NCBI GenBank assembly: GCA_903917345.1
Contig: CAIXAE010000006.1
Location: forward strand, 31,739 to 95,738
Length of the DNA stretch: 64,000 bases
Direction: 5' to 3'
Source: an uncultured Methylococcaceae bacterium
Lineage (GTDB): Bacteria; Pseudomonadota; Gammaproteobacteria; Methylococcales; Methylomonadaceae
How positions within the stretch are numbered: position 1 is the stretch's first letter; every line of letters begins with the position of its first letter. The position numbers were made by a program, and so were the translations under genes. This document shows, one piece after another, positions 44,712-54,716 of the stretch. A model generated the notes under the pieces. The model made no database searches. It was not told the origin of the DNA and was given only the letters and a program-made list of their open reading frames with translations.

Positions 44712-45308
44712 TCAGAGTAATCTGCGTCCTTTAAACGCATGTGAAAGCGTTCCACTGTCGATAAATTCAAGTTCTCCTCCCATCGGTACGCCATGCGCTA
44801 ATCGACTGGCATTCACTTGATATTTTCTGGCGATCTCGCTAATAAAGTAAGCCGTTGCCTCACCTTCGACAGTTGAATTGGTGGCTAGGATAATTTCTTG
44901 AATGTCGCCTTTAGCTAGTCGCTCTTCAAGTATGTTTAATCCAAGTTCATTTGGGCCAATACCATCTAGTGGCGATAACTTACCGTGTAGAATGAAATAA
45001 TAGCCTTTAAATGCAGTCGCTTGGTCAACGATCCAAGCATCTGCAGGGTTTTCTACAATACAAAGCAAAGCACTGTTTCGTGAGGTATCTTCACAAATTT
45101 CACACACTGTGTGTTCAGTTAAGGTGCGGCAATGCTGGCAATGATCGATATTTTTTAATGCGGTGAGTAATGTTTCTGCGAGTAGTTTCGCCCCATTTCT
45201 GTCGCGTTGTAGCATGTAAAAGGCAATGCGTTGAGCCGATTTGGGCCCAACACCGGGGAGGCAACAAAAGTTTTGTATTAACTGCCCTAATAAGCCTTTT
45301 TTGATCAT
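44712..45308 (-). CDS. recR: Recombination protein RecR
   Basis: Works with RecF/RecO to load RecA. The 198-residue protein has the helix-hairpin-helix region (LPGVGPKSAQRIAFYML), a four-cysteine zinc finger (CQHCRTLTEHTVCEICED) and a Toprim domain (LCIVENPADAWIV, ILATNSTVEGEAT). It is one base after ybaB, in the standard dnaX-ybaB-recR operon. Confidence 0.96.
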   Translation of the reverse strand: MIKKGLLGQLIQNFCCLPGVGPKSAQRIAFYMLQRDRNGAKLLAETLLTALKNIDHCQHCRTLTEHTVCEICEDTSRNSALLCIVENPADAWIVDQATAFKGYYFILHGKLSPLDGIGPNELGLNILEERLAKGDIQEIILATNSTVEGEATAYFISEIARKYQVNASRLAHGVPMGGELEFIDSGTLSHAFKGRRLL

Positions 45309-45309
45309 A

Positions 45310-45630
45310 TTAGAAAGGGAGTTTGAAACCGGGAGGTAATGGGATGCCTGATGTGATATCAGACATTTTTTCTTTCTTCATTTTGCTGACTTTATTAACG
45401 GCATCATTGATGGCTGCAGCTATCAAATCTTCTAGCATATCTTTATCATCTAAGAGACTAGGGTCGATTGTGACTTTTCTAGCTTCACGTTTCCCACTCA
45501 TTATAATGGAAACTAATCCACCGCCCGATTCACCTTGTACTTGCATTAATGCTAGTTCGTCTTGGACGTTTTTTAGGTCTTCTTGCATTTTTTGTGCTTG
45601 TTGCATTAAGTTGCCTAAAGCATTTTTCAT
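45310..45630 (-). CDS. ybaB: YbaB/EbfC nucleoid-associated protein
   Basis: A 106-residue DNA-binding protein of the YbaB/EbfC family, found between dnaX and recR in most proteobacteria. The sequence starts [20 protein letters not shown] and has [12 protein letters not shown], the family core. The 3' end of dnaX overlaps its start by four bases. Confidence 0.95.
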   Translation of the reverse strand: MKNALGNLMQQAQKMQEDLKNVQDELALMQVQGESGGGLVSIIMSGKREARKVTIDPSLLDDKDMLEDLIAAAINDAVNKVSKMKKEKMSDITSGIPLPPGFKLPF

Positions 45631-47255
45631 TGGGTTTCCTCTTTCGTTTTTACGGGTTCAATGGTGCCAGGTAATATTCGAGCATCAAATTGATTTTTTA
45701 AATTTAAAATATTGGGGTCTGCGTTAATGGTATCAACAGACGCCTGCTGTAGGTTTTCGCGTTCTTTTATTATTTGAACAGCCGGTGTTTCAATCGTGTT
45801 TTTTGTCGATTTAACAGTGAGTTTTAATTGGGCTGATCCAGTGTATATACGTAAGGCTGCTTGTAATGATTCTTGAGCTTTAGTGCTCACAATGTGATTC
45901 GGATTGATGATCAAGTTACAGCTAGTGTCATCAAGTGATTCAAGTGCACAATGACTTGCGAATTCTTTGGTCAAGCCGACTAGTTTCATAGCTGATATCA
46001 TGGATAACCATGAGGTATCTTTAAATTCGGGCGTGTTTTTTATCCCTGGCTGAGTTGCTTCTACCGGAGACGTTGTATCAACTTCAGGCGGCTTTGGCGT
46101 GATAACAGGTACAGTTTGTTTTGGGGTGTTCGGTGTTTTTACTGGGGGAGTGCTAACGTGTTTCTGAGTTAATCTAGCGGGTTTGAATGTTAGCATTCGT
46201 AACAACACCATTTCGAATCCACTGCGTGGATCGGGCGCTAAGTTGAGGTCTTTTTGCCCCATTAAGCCAATTTGGTAAAACAGTTGTATATCTTCAGGGG
46301 ATAATTGGGTAGCTAGTGTGTTGATAATTTCACTGTCAAAGTTTTCGTCCGTAAACCCTGGGATATGTTGAGTTAATGCGATACGGTGTAGTACTTGTAA
46401 TAGTTGCTGTAAGACATCGCCAAAATTGGGTGTTAAATCATCAATTTCTGAGATTTTATTTAGAATGGCTTCTGCATCATTATTCGCTAGGGCAAGTAAA
46501 ATATCATCAATAGGTTGTAAAGCAACGGTGCCCAACATGGTACTAACATCGCTTGATTGAACCTTGCCGTTGCCATACACGATCGCTTGATCTAATAGGC
46601 TTAAGCCGTCACGCATACTGCCATCTGCAGCGCGAGATAGAGATTTTAACGCGGCTGGCTCGAATGCTATCTTTTCTTGATCGAGAATGAACGCCATCTG
46701 AGAAAAAATCTGACTGGGCGAAAGCTGTTTTAAATTGAATTGTAAGCAGCGAGATAATACGGTAACAGGGATTTTTTGAGGATCTGTTGTCGCTAATAAG
46801 AATTTAACGTGAGTAGGGGGTTCTTCTAACGTTTTTAATAAGGCATTAAAACTGTGGCCAGAAAGCATGTGAACTTCGTCGATAATATAGACTTTATAAC
46901 GACCTTGGTTCGGTGCATATTGGGCGTTATCTAATAAATCACGGGTGTCTTCTACTTTTGTGCGTGAAGCAGCATCAACCTCAATAAGATCTAAGTATCG
47001 GCCTTCATTTATCTCCAGGCAAGATGTGCATTTATCACAGGGGTCATTATCTTGAAGATTTTCGCAATTGATGGCTTTGGCGAGTATTCTTGCGAGCGTG
47101 GTTTTGCCGACGCCGCGTGTTCCAGTAAATAAATAGGCGTGATGAAGTCGATTATGTTGCAATGCGTTAAGTAACGATTGGACAACATGTTCTTGACCGA
47201 CGACTTCTTTGAAATTATGAGGACGCCATTTTCTGGCGAGAACCTGGTAATTCAT
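45627..47255 (-). CDS. dnaX: DNA polymerase III subunit gamma/tau
   Basis: Clamp-loader subunit. The 542-residue protein has Walker [10 protein letters not shown] at about 45, a zinc-binding cysteine cluster ([14 protein letters not shown]), and the AAA motifs ([31 protein letters not shown]). A proline/threonine-rich linker (about 370-410) precedes the tau-specific C-terminal part. Whether a frameshift product gamma is made cannot be said from the sequence without a motif search; I saw no obvious slippery run. Confidence 0.94.
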   Translation of the reverse strand: MNYQVLARKWRPHNFKEVVGQEHVVQSLLNALQHNRLHHAYLFTGTRGVGKTTLARILAKAINCENLQDNDPCDKCTSCLEINEGRYLDLIEVDAASRTKVEDTRDLLDNAQYAPNQGRYKVYIIDEVHMLSGHSFNALLKTLEEPPTHVKFLLATTDPQKIPVTVLSRCLQFNLKQLSPSQIFSQMAFILDQEKIAFEPAALKSLSRAADGSMRDGLSLLDQAIVYGNGKVQSSDVSTMLGTVALQPIDDILLALANNDAEAILNKISEIDDLTPNFGDVLQQLLQVLHRIALTQHIPGFTDENFDSEIINTLATQLSPEDIQLFYQIGLMGQKDLNLAPDPRSGFEMVLLRMLTFKPARLTQKHVSTPPVKTPNTPKQTVPVITPKPPEVDTTSPVEATQPGIKNTPEFKDTSWLSMISAMKLVGLTKEFASHCALESLDDTSCNLIINPNHIVSTKAQESLQAALRIYTGSAQLKLTVKSTKNTIETPAVQIIKERENLQQASVDTINADPNILNLKNQFDARILPGTIEPVKTKEETQ

Positions 47256-47287
47256 TGCAGGCTCGAATAGTTTAAGTTGCTTGATTG

Positions 47288-47400
47288 GGCGGTAACCGAA
47301 TCAGCCACATCCCGGCACACGAATCTGCTGCTACCGTTGCTTCCTTCCGGACCTGGCGGGGTTTACAGCGTATCGTTGCGAGAGGACCAACTCGATCACC
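47288..47400 (-). ncRNA. ffs: Signal recognition particle 4.5S RNA
   Basis: On the minus strand the sequence holds the universally conserved SRP RNA tip, GTCCGGAAGGAAGCA (from about 47354 down to 47340), inside a long hairpin: 5' GGTGATCGAG pairs (with G-U pairs) with CCGATTCGG-like 3' arm (TCGGTTACC). GCCGGGATGTGGCT in the 3' half matches the E. coli RNA (GCCGGGATGTAGCT). Length is about 113 nt. It lies between spoT and dnaX, all on the minus strand. Exact ends are estimated. Confidence 0.93.
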
Positions 47401-47470
47401 ATTATGTTTTAGCATCATCAGCTAAAAAACAATATTATCGTTTAAACCCAAGATTATTACAAGCTAAAGC

Positions 47471-49645
47471 TTAGCCTTTTACTCGGGTAATTTTCATTAC
47501 GATCGACAACTCTTTTAAACGGCGCATTACTTTTGCTAAATGGCCACGATCGTTAACGGTTAATGTTATTAAATCCACACAAACACGATCATCTTGATCT
47601 ACGACCGTTACATTTTCAATATTTGAACCATGATTTGAAATCGTAGAAGCAATAGTGGCCAAAGCGCCCCGTTGATTTAATATTTCGATGCGAATCTCAG
47701 TTGGGAAATCTCCCGTAACATCTTTAGACCATTCAACATCTAACCAGTTAGTATGTTTTTTACGAATCACAGAGTGATTTCGACACTCATGATGATGCAC
47801 CACAATACCTTTGCCGGGATTGAAGTAACCAATAATAGCGTCACCAGGAATAGGGCGGCAACATTTAGCCAGTGTGATCACCATTCCCTCTGTGCCTTTA
47901 ATGATTAAAGGTGAGTGTGAAGAGTTTTTAGTGTCATCAAGTTTGGTGTTGGCATTAATATCAGATTGCGTAAGTCTTTTCGCAATTAAAAAAGGCATTT
48001 TGTTCCCTAAGCCGATATCCTCTAGTAAATCGTCTAGGGCAGTCATCTCCATTACTTTTAGTAAAGTTTGAATTCTAGATTCATCGATACTTTCTAAATT
48101 CTCATGCAAGTTATGTAGTTCTTTTTCTAATAGGTGTCTACCTAAGTTAATGGCTTCTTGCTGTTTGAAATGTTTCAGGTGGTTACGGATGCTCGAACGT
48201 GCTTTAACAGTGGTTACATAATTCAACCATAGCGCATTAGGTCTTGCCCACGAAGCGGTGATGATTTCTACCGTCATGCCGTTTTCTAACTTGGTTTGCA
48301 AGGGGACGAGTTGTTTATCAATACGTGCAGAAACACAGGCGTTACCAATATCAGTGTGCACAGCATAAGCAAAATCAATAATCGTAGCCCCACGCGGTAT
48401 TTTGATGATGCTACCTTTCGGTGTAAATACAAAAACTTCTTGGGGAAATAGATCGATCTTTAAATTATCAATAAACTCTAGTGAGTCGCCTGCGGTCTTT
48501 TGTATCTCAAGTAAATCTCTTAGCCATTCATTAGCGCGCGCTTGAAATTTTTCTGTTTTATCTTCATCTGATTTATAAAGCCAATGCGCAGCAATGCCTG
48601 ACTCGGCCATACGATGCATTTCATGCGTTCTAATTTGAATTTCAATCGGAGACCCGTAAGGGCCTATGACGATAGTGTGCAAAGATTGATAACCGTTGGC
48701 TTTGGGCAGCGCAATGTAATCTTTAAAGCGTCCAGGAATGGGTTTGTAAAGATTGTGTATGACACCGAGCGCACGGTAACAGGTATCTACATTGTCACAA
48801 AAAATACGAAAAGCATACAGGTCGAAAATAGCCGATAGGGATAGTTTCTTTTGAACCATCTTTTGATAGATGCTGTAAATATTTTTTTCTCTACCCGATA
48901 CCTCATAGTGCAATGAAGCTTGTTCCATACGATTTTTAATCGTATCTTCTATGGTATCAATGACTTTACTGCGATTGCCGCGGGATTTTTTTATGGCATG
49001 GGATAATACTTTGTGCCGAATAGGGTACATTGCTTGAAAACTGAGCTCTTCGAGTTTATGTCGAATTTTGCTCATGCCTAGGCGGTTCGCGATAGGTGCG
49101 TATATATCTAATGTTTCACGAGCGATACGGCGTTTTTTTTCAGCAGGCATGACCCCGAGGGTTTGCATGTTATGCAAACGATCCGCTAATTTCACTAAAA
49201 TAACACGTAGGTCTTTACCCATAGCCAAAAACATCTTACGAACGTTTTCAGCTTGAGTTTCTGCTCTTGACTGTGATCTACCATCGATTTTAGTTAATTT
49301 AGTCACGCCATCGACTAAATCAGCTACTTCTTGGCTAAACATTTTAGCCAGTTCTTTTTTGGTAATGGGGGTGTCTTCAATAACATCATGTAATATGGCT
49401 GCCATGATGCCACTGGCATCCATGTGCATTTCTGCCAATATGATAGCTACTGAAATAGGGTGGCAAATATAGGCTTCGCCACTTTTACGGAATTGACCTG
49501 AGTGTGCGTCTGCGCCTAACTCATAAGCGCGAACGCAATCTTTGATTTGGTCTGCATCTAGATAGCCAGACAAGATGGAACATAATTTGTGTATCAGTTC
49601 ATCTTGGGGTCGAAATGTAATAACTTCGTCGGCTATTTTCGACAT
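47471..49645 (-). CDS. spoT: Bifunctional (p)ppGpp synthase/hydrolase SpoT
   Basis: RelA/SpoT enzyme that makes and degrades (p)ppGpp. The 724-residue protein has an HD hydrolase domain (about 50-160: ICHPISVAIILAEMHMDASG, LHDVIEDT), the synthetase domain (about 230-350: ALGVIHNLYKPIPGRFKDYI, GYQSLHT), a TGS domain (about 390-450) and a C-terminal ACT domain (IRIEILNQRGALATIAS). The HD motif is intact (HD of LHD), so it should hydrolyse ppGpp and is SpoT rather than RelA. rpoZ lies upstream with a 13-nt gap. Confidence 0.95.
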   Translation of the reverse strand: MSKIADEVITFRPQDELIHKLCSILSGYLDADQIKDCVRAYELGADAHSGQFRKSGEAYICHPISVAIILAEMHMDASGIMAAILHDVIEDTPITKKELAKMFSQEVADLVDGVTKLTKIDGRSQSRAETQAENVRKMFLAMGKDLRVILVKLADRLHNMQTLGVMPAEKKRRIARETLDIYAPIANRLGMSKIRHKLEELSFQAMYPIRHKVLSHAIKKSRGNRSKVIDTIEDTIKNRMEQASLHYEVSGREKNIYSIYQKMVQKKLSLSAIFDLYAFRIFCDNVDTCYRALGVIHNLYKPIPGRFKDYIALPKANGYQSLHTIVIGPYGSPIEIQIRTHEMHRMAESGIAAHWLYKSDEDKTEKFQARANEWLRDLLEIQKTAGDSLEFIDNLKIDLFPQEVFVFTPKGSIIKIPRGATIIDFAYAVHTDIGNACVSARIDKQLVPLQTKLENGMTVEIITASWARPNALWLNYVTTVKARSSIRNHLKHFKQQEAINLGRHLLEKELHNLHENLESIDESRIQTLLKVMEMTALDDLLEDIGLGNKMPFLIAKRLTQSDINANTKLDDTKNSSHSPLIIKGTEGMVITLAKCCRPIPGDAIIGYFNPGKGIVVHHHECRNHSVIRKKHTNWLDVEWSKDVTGDFPTEIRIEILNQRGALATIASTISNHGSNIENVTVVDQDDRVCVDLITLTVNDRGHLAKVMRRLKELSIVMKITRVKG

Positions 49646-49658
49646 AGGCAGTGATTAT

Positions 49659-49898
49659 TTAGAACATTGCGTTATGGTCGTGCGATTCACCAACACGATG
49701 AAGAAGTGCTATGTTTTCAACTGTAACGTGGCCCGCGGCAATTTCACGTAAAGCCACTACTGTATCTTTGTCTTTTCCTCTAGGTACAAATTCAGTTGCA
49801 CCATGACTTAATTGACGCGCTCTTGTGCTTGCCAATAAAACCAATTTGAAACGGTTTTCTACATTTTCTAAACAATCTTCAATTGTAACTCTAGCCAT
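49659..49898 (-). CDS. rpoZ: RNA polymerase omega subunit
   Basis: A 79-residue protein starting [23 protein letters not shown], the conserved omega core, which helps assemble RNA polymerase and senses ppGpp. The ATG at 49898 (minus) is chosen; the frame upstream is not omega-like. It precedes spoT by 13 nt, the usual rpoZ-spoT order. Slightly shorter than the E. coli protein. Confidence 0.95.
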   Translation of the reverse strand: MARVTIEDCLENVENRFKLVLLASTRARQLSHGATEFVPRGKDKDTVVALREIAAGHVTVENIALLHRVGESHDHNAMF

Positions 49899-49977
49899 TA
49901 TTAAACCTAAAATAAGTAAAAAGCATTCAGCCTGATGGATCAGACTGATAGTAAATCTAACATACAGGGTACAAGTT

Positions 49978-50015
49978 ATAGCGCATAAGGTCAAGGTTCA
50001 GAAATTATGCGCTAT
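49978..50015. repeat. Long hairpin between pgk and rpoZ
   Basis: ATAGCGCATAA (49978-49988) and TTATGCGCTAT (50005-50015) are an 11-bp perfect inverted repeat with a 16-nt loop. It lies 9 bp past the pgk stop (minus strand) and in the rpoZ leader. No T run follows on either strand; it may be a weak terminator for pgk or an RNA control element. Confidence 0.4.
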
Positions 50016-50023
50016 GAGATGTT

Positions 50024-51196
50024 TTAGCCTCTAGTCTTTAATATAGCTACGGCAGGAAGTTCTTTGCCTTCTAAGAATTCTAAAAAGGCACCACCACCTG
50101 TCGATGTATAAGAAACATCATCATTAATGCCGTATTTGTCGATAGCCGCTAAAGTATCGCCACCTCCCGCAATTGAAAATGCACTGCTTTCAGCGATGGC
50201 TTTTGATAATGATTGTGTGCCATGACTGAATTGATCAATTTCAAAAACGCCAACAGGACCATTCCAAACAATAGTGCCAGCAGATTTTAAGATTTCTGCA
50301 TATAAATTTGCTGTATCAGGACCGATATCTAAAATTAAATCATCTGCTTCTACATCAGCTACTTTTTTGATAGTGGCTTCAGCTGTTTCTGAGAATTCTT
50401 TAGCACAAACTACATCAACTGGAATAGGGATGTCAGAACCCGCTTTTTTTGCAGCAGCAATAAGTTCTTTGGCTTCATCTATTAAATCGGCTTCATAAAG
50501 TGATTTACCTACTGGATAACCAGCCGCTGCAATAAATGTATTTGCAATACCGCCACCCACAATCAGTTGGTCTACTTTTTCTGAAAGTGATTTTAAGACA
50601 GTTAATTTTGTTGAAACTTTAGAACCGCCAACAATAGCCACTAAGGGTTTAGTGGGTGTTTCAAGTGCTTTACCTAATGCATCTAGCTCATTGCCTAAAA
50701 GAGGGCCTGCGCAAGCAATGGGGGCATATTTAGCAACGCTATGTGTAGAGGCTTGTGCTCTGTGAGCAGTACCAAAAGCATCCATAACAAATACGTCACA
50801 GAGGGCCGCCATTTTTTTACCCAGTTCATCGTTGTTTTTTTCTTCACCTAGGTTAAAACGAACGTTTTCACAAAGAACGACTTCACCTGGAGCAATTGTA
50901 ATTCCATTAATCCAATCTTTTTCTAAACGAACGGGTTTACCTAATAAACTGGCTAAACGCTCAGCAACGGGCTTTAGAGAAGATTCGTCGTCATATTGGC
51001 CCTCAACTGGACGGCCAAGGTGTGAGAGTAATATAACAGCAGCGCCTTTTGCTAAGGCTTGTTCAATAGTAGGAACACTTGCCTGAATACGTATATCACT
51101 GGTCACTTGACCATTTTTTACAGGCACGTTTAAATCTTGACGGATTAATACTCTTTTACCAGTTAAATCAAGATCTACCATTCGTTTAATTGACAT
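50024..51196 (-). CDS. pgk: Phosphoglycerate kinase
   Basis: Glycolytic enzyme that makes ATP from 1,3-bisphosphoglycerate. The 390-residue bacterial form: [11 protein letters not shown] at about 17-27, HLGRP at about 60, [12 protein letters not shown], and [10 protein letters not shown] ... GGGDTLAAI near the end. ATG 51196 (minus) is chosen since the frame upstream, about 30 codons, is not part of the family and overlaps a thioredoxin-like gene. No gap or pyk gene is adjacent. Confidence 0.96.
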   Translation of the reverse strand: MSIKRMVDLDLTGKRVLIRQDLNVPVKNGQVTSDIRIQASVPTIEQALAKGAAVILLSHLGRPVEGQYDDESSLKPVAERLASLLGKPVRLEKDWINGITIAPGEVVLCENVRFNLGEEKNNDELGKKMAALCDVFVMDAFGTAHRAQASTHSVAKYAPIACAGPLLGNELDALGKALETPTKPLVAIVGGSKVSTKLTVLKSLSEKVDQLIVGGGIANTFIAAAGYPVGKSLYEADLIDEAKELIAAAKKAGSDIPIPVDVVCAKEFSETAEATIKKVADVEADDLILDIGPDTANLYAEILKSAGTIVWNGPVGVFEIDQFSHGTQSLSKAIAESSAFSIAGGGDTLAAIDKYGINDDVSYTSTGGGAFLEFLEGKELPAVAILKTRG

Positions 51197-51242
51197 ATTT
51201 TTACTCTCTGTTGGGTTTGTTAATAAAGTTGTATTGATGAGT

Positions 51243-51812
51243 TTAGTTGGGCTCTGAGTCTTTTTTCCATTTGATAGAGCAACCAATGCTAGGTATTTGA
51301 TCTTTTGGTCCCTGTCCTGTTTCTGCGACTAATTTCATCGCTTCGAAAAGCTCACGAGGTCTATCAGTGATGTCTATATTCCTACCAGTTGCATCGAGTC
51401 TGCCTCTGTACTGTAATTCGAACAGGTTGTTATAGCCGAAAAAATCAGGCGTGCAGATGGCGCCATACTCATGCGCAACCGCTTGTGTGTCATCTAGTAA
51501 ATAAGGGAAGCTGTAATTATTAGCGGCGCTGATTATTTGCATGTTCTCAAAAGAGTCATCGGGGTATTCGATAGTATCATTGGGCATAATAGCCACCGTA
51601 TTGACTCCCAATTGTTTTAATTCATACGTATCTCTTACGAGTCGGTTTTGTACCGCTTTAACATAGGGGCAGTGATTAGATATAAACATCACTAATAATC
51701 CTTTCTCTCCCATGCAGTCTTGTAACGTCCACACACGGTTATCAACACCTAATAATTTAAAGTCTATGGCTTTTATTCCAAAATCACAAACGGGTGTAGT
51801 TAATGCAACCAT
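51243..51812 (-). CDS. Thioredoxin-like (AhpC/TSA-type) protein
   Basis: A 189-residue protein with a thioredoxin fold: [38 protein letters not shown]. The usual CxxC is reduced to a single cysteine in HCPYVK at about 51, so it is more peroxiredoxin-like than a thioredoxin. The family (thioredoxin-family redoxin, COG0526) has no signal peptide here. The gene lies between zapE and pgk on the same strand. Function not known. Confidence 0.75.
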   Translation of the reverse strand: MVALTTPVCDFGIKAIDFKLLGVDNRVWTLQDCMGEKGLLVMFISNHCPYVKAVQNRLVRDTYELKQLGVNTVAIMPNDTIEYPDDSFENMQIISAANNYSFPYLLDDTQAVAHEYGAICTPDFFGYNNLFELQYRGRLDATGRNIDITDRPRELFEAMKLVAETGQGPKDQIPSIGCSIKWKKDSEPN

Positions 51813-51846
51813 TGCTTTGCCTATTGTTGAGTTGGGTTATTTAAAA

Positions 51847-52992
51847 TTAGTTATGGACAGAATCTAAGTAGTTTTGCGCTTGCATTTCTATCAGTCTTGA
51901 TACGGTACGTCTAAACTCAAAAGCCCCATCACCATCAAGGTAAAGATCTTCTGCTGGACTGTCCGCAGTACAGATCAATTTTACATTATGTTCATACAGC
52001 GCATCAATTAAAGTCATAAAACGTTTCGATTCATTACGTTTTTCAGAGGATAACTTAGGAATGTTAGCCATAATTACAACATTAAAGAGTTGGGCAATGA
52101 GATGGTAGTCATGGCTACCAAGCGGTTGTTCGCAGAGTTCGTTGAAACTAGTGAGTAAAATGTCTTGATAAGCCGATGTGAGGGAAAGGGTGCGACCTAA
52201 AACTTCAACTGAATAAGGGGTTATGGGTGCCTTTTCGGTGAGTTGATCATAGGTGGTCTTAATAAACTGATCGGCACTATCGCCCAGTGGATAATAGAAA
52301 ACTTGTTGTGCCGACTTTAAATACGATAATCGGTAATCAGTATGGGTGTCTAGCGCCACAATTGTGGCGTTATTGAGCAGTAATTTTGTGAATATTAAGA
52401 ATTGTTCTTTTTGTATGCCACCTCTATAAAGATCGTTTGGGTGTCTATTAGAGGTCACGACAAGTGTTAAGTTGCGTTCGAATAGTTTGGTAAATAATCG
52501 TTCCAGAAGCATAGCATCTGCAATATCCGTTACATAGAATTCATCGATACAAATTAAGATAAACTCGGAACTTAATTTCTTAGCATAGGCGGCAATCATT
52601 TCAGTCTTGTTAAGTTTAGTGAACTCATGGCTAAAAGCATGTAAATCACACATAAACTGACTGTAGTGATAGCGTTTTTTCTTTGGAGTGGGACAGTTCT
52701 CGTAAAATAATTGCATTAACATGGATTTCCCACGTCCTACATCACCATAAATATATAAGCTTTTTTGTTTAGGGGGGGGTGCGTTGATCTTATGCAGCAA
52801 TGGCATATGAAGATATTCAACGCATAAAGCAATATTATCGAGGGTGATTTGTAACGCTTTTAATAGTTCAACTTGTGCATTATCGATGTGTATGCGCTTT
52901 TCATCAGTCCATTTAAGATAGATATTTTGTAATAAATGTGTTTTGCTAGAAGTGTCGCTTTGACTCACTTTTTGAAAATATCTTTTCAGCAT
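51847..52992 (-). CDS. zapE: Cell division protein ZapE (AFG1-like ATPase)
   Basis: An AFG1/ZapE ATPase of 381 residues. Walker A is GDVGRGKSMLMQ at about 83; LICIDEFYVTDIADAML is the Walker B region; VVTSNRHPNDLY and ESKRFMTLIDALYEHNV are family signatures. ZapE helps shape the Z ring in E. coli. It sits upstream of a thioredoxin-like gene in the same direction (34-nt gap). Confidence 0.93.
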   Translation of the reverse strand: MLKRYFQKVSQSDTSSKTHLLQNIYLKWTDEKRIHIDNAQVELLKALQITLDNIALCVEYLHMPLLHKINAPPPKQKSLYIYGDVGRGKSMLMQLFYENCPTPKKKRYHYSQFMCDLHAFSHEFTKLNKTEMIAAYAKKLSSEFILICIDEFYVTDIADAMLLERLFTKLFERNLTLVVTSNRHPNDLYRGGIQKEQFLIFTKLLLNNATIVALDTHTDYRLSYLKSAQQVFYYPLGDSADQFIKTTYDQLTEKAPITPYSVEVLGRTLSLTSAYQDILLTSFNELCEQPLGSHDYHLIAQLFNVVIMANIPKLSSEKRNESKRFMTLIDALYEHNVKLICTADSPAEDLYLDGDGAFEFRRTVSRLIEMQAQNYLDSVHN

Positions 52993-53227
52993 AGCATTAG
53001 ATTGGAGGAATCGATGCCTAAGACTAGCATTAATTCTCCCGATAGGGCTATATCAAATTGTGCCAAATATAGAACATTCTGATTTTAAATTGAAAAATCC
53101 TTTGTAAAGGGTGTCTATTAATTTAAGGTGCTTAGTAATGGCCACAACACAGGTCCTCGGATGAATATTTTTATCTTTAATGTGGTAAAATCCTCAACTT
53201 TTAAACTTTATTGGCTTCATTTATTAC

Positions 53228-54151
53228 ATGATTAAACAGCGAACTTTAAAAAATACGATACGAGCCACTGGAGTAGGTCTTCATACTGGAGAAAAAGTAT
53301 ATTTAACAATACAGCCTGCTGAAGTGAATTCTGGGATTATATTTCGTCGAGTTGATCTAGCCGAGCCAGTAACTATTAAAGCAACTCCATTGAATGTGGG
53401 AGAGACTGTTCTCTCAACAACCTTAGTTTCGGGTGATGTAAAAATATCGACCATTGAGCATTTATTGTCTGCTTTTGCTGGTTTAGGTATTGATAACGCC
53501 ATTATTGATGTCAGTGCTGCAGAAGTGCCTATTATGGATGGCAGTGCAGGCCCATTTGTTTTCTTATTACAATCTGCGGGCGTTGAAGAGCAAGACTGCC
53601 CAAAACAATATATTCGTATCAAACGTCCTATCAGAGTTCAAAATGGTGATAAATGGGCAGAATTCGAACCCTTTGACGGTTTTAAAGTAACCTTTACGAT
53701 TGATTTTGAACATCCAGCATTTGAAGATCATTTAAAAACGGCTACCATGGACTTTTCTTCAACTACTTTTGTTAAAGAAGTCAGTCGCGCAAGAACATTT
53801 GGCTTTATGAAAGATATCGACATGCTAAGAGAAAACAATCTGGCCTTAGGTGGCAGTTTGGATAATGCAATTGTTGTTGATGAAGATAAAGTTTTAAATG
53901 AAGATGGTTTACGTTGCGCTGATGAGTTTGTAAAACATAAGATTCTTGATGCGATCGGTGATCTTTATTTGTTAGGACATAGCTTGATTGGTCAATTTAC
54001 GGGTTATAAATCAGGACACGGTTTAAACAATAAACTACTGCGTGCGTTATTAGAAGATAAGGACGCGTGGGAAATGGTTTCATTTTCTTCAGAAGAAGAA
54101 GCGCCCATTTCTTTTATGCGCTCTGCTGAAGCACCAAGGTTACCTGAATAA
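53228..54151 (+). CDS. lpxC: UDP-3-O-acyl-N-acetylglucosamine deacetylase LpxC
   Basis: First committed enzyme of lipid A synthesis; zinc-dependent. The 307-residue protein has [13 protein letters not shown] (zinc His), and [14 protein letters not shown] with the other His and Asp ligands. It starts [24 protein letters not shown], as usual. Shows that the host makes a lipid-A outer membrane. A DUF721 gene is adjacent in convergent orientation. Confidence 0.97.
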   Translation: MIKQRTLKNTIRATGVGLHTGEKVYLTIQPAEVNSGIIFRRVDLAEPVTIKATPLNVGETVLSTTLVSGDVKISTIEHLLSAFAGLGIDNAIIDVSAAEVPIMDGSAGPFVFLLQSAGVEEQDCPKQYIRIKRPIRVQNGDKWAEFEPFDGFKVTFTIDFEHPAFEDHLKTATMDFSSTTFVKEVSRARTFGFMKDIDMLRENNLALGGSLDNAIVVDEDKVLNEDGLRCADEFVKHKILDAIGDLYLLGHSLIGQFTGYKSGHGLNNKLLRALLEDKDAWEMVSFSSEEEAPISFMRSAEAPRLPE

Positions 54152-54152
54152 T

Positions 54153-54626
54153 TTAGTATTTATGTTTTGATGCACTGGAAAGCTTTTCCAGTGTATTGCT
54201 TAGCTTTTGCAACGAGCGTCTTAGTTGCATATCATCAATAGCCATACTGTCGACTTGTAGGGATTTTATTTTCTCAGTTGATGGTAATTGCGGCTTTCTA
54301 ATATTCAAAACGCTGTTTCTGGCAGGTGCTGTAATCAACTTAGTTTGCATCGTTTCTATGCGAGTTCTGGTGTGTTGATTGATAGCCGACAAAATTATGT
54401 TTTCATAAAAACGTAACTGGGATGCCCAGATTGCTGAATCGGTATAGATTAAAAGTTTCTTTTCTTTTATGACACAGTGACGTGCTTGATCAGTTAGGCC
54501 AGCGGGTAACACTTCTTTAATCGCTGTTAACAGTTGTTGTTGGTTGTTAATTTGCTGGTAATAAAAGGTCATCATCTTATTGGAATAAGACAGTGAGTTT
54601 TTAAAAGGAAGAGGGATTTGGGCCAT
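54153..54626 (-). CDS. DUF721 (DciA-like) protein
   Basis: A 157-residue protein of the DUF721 family. The core QLLTAIKEVLPAGLTDQARHCVIKEKKLLIYTDSAIWASQLRF is the DUF721 signature; the DciA members load the replicative helicase in bacteria without DnaC. The location next to lpxC is common in gammaproteobacteria. Its C-terminus (about 100-157) is a weakly conserved helical tail. A hairpin at 54173-54193 lies in its last codons. Confidence 0.82.
   Translation of the reverse strand: MAQIPLPFKNSLSYSNKMMTFYYQQINNQQQLLTAIKEVLPAGLTDQARHCVIKEKKLLIYTDSAIWASQLRFYENIILSAINQHTRTRIETMQTKLITAPARNSVLNIRKPQLPSTEKIKSLQVDSMAIDDMQLRRSLQKLSNTLEKLSSASKHKY
54173..54193. terminator. Hairpin at the lpxC/DUF721 junction
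   Basis: CACTGGAAA (54173-54181) and TTTCCAGTG (54185-54193) make a 9-bp perfect stem with a 3-nt loop, 22 bp past the lpxC stop. No T run follows, and it is inside the end of the DUF721 gene; a weak terminator is possible. Confidence 0.4.
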
Positions 54627-54716
54627 GCCGATGGATATTGGGTTTCAATAATAATTGAATTTATATAGGATGGCGTGAGTAGTTTTAATCCCTACCCACG
54701 CTCACAGTCATGTCAA

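Noticed and set aside
47277..47474. 65-codon plus-strand open frame
   Set aside because: It runs over the 4.5S RNA gene on the other strand, which has the universally conserved SRP tip. No ribosome site or protein similarity.
49899..49994. Long N-terminal extension of omega (32 residues)
   Set aside because: Hydrophobic and not in the family; ATG 49898 begins [11 protein letters not shown].
51197..51286. 30-residue extension of phosphoglycerate kinase
   Set aside because: It overlaps the end of the thioredoxin-like gene and has no family match; ATG 51196 gives the normal 390-residue enzyme.
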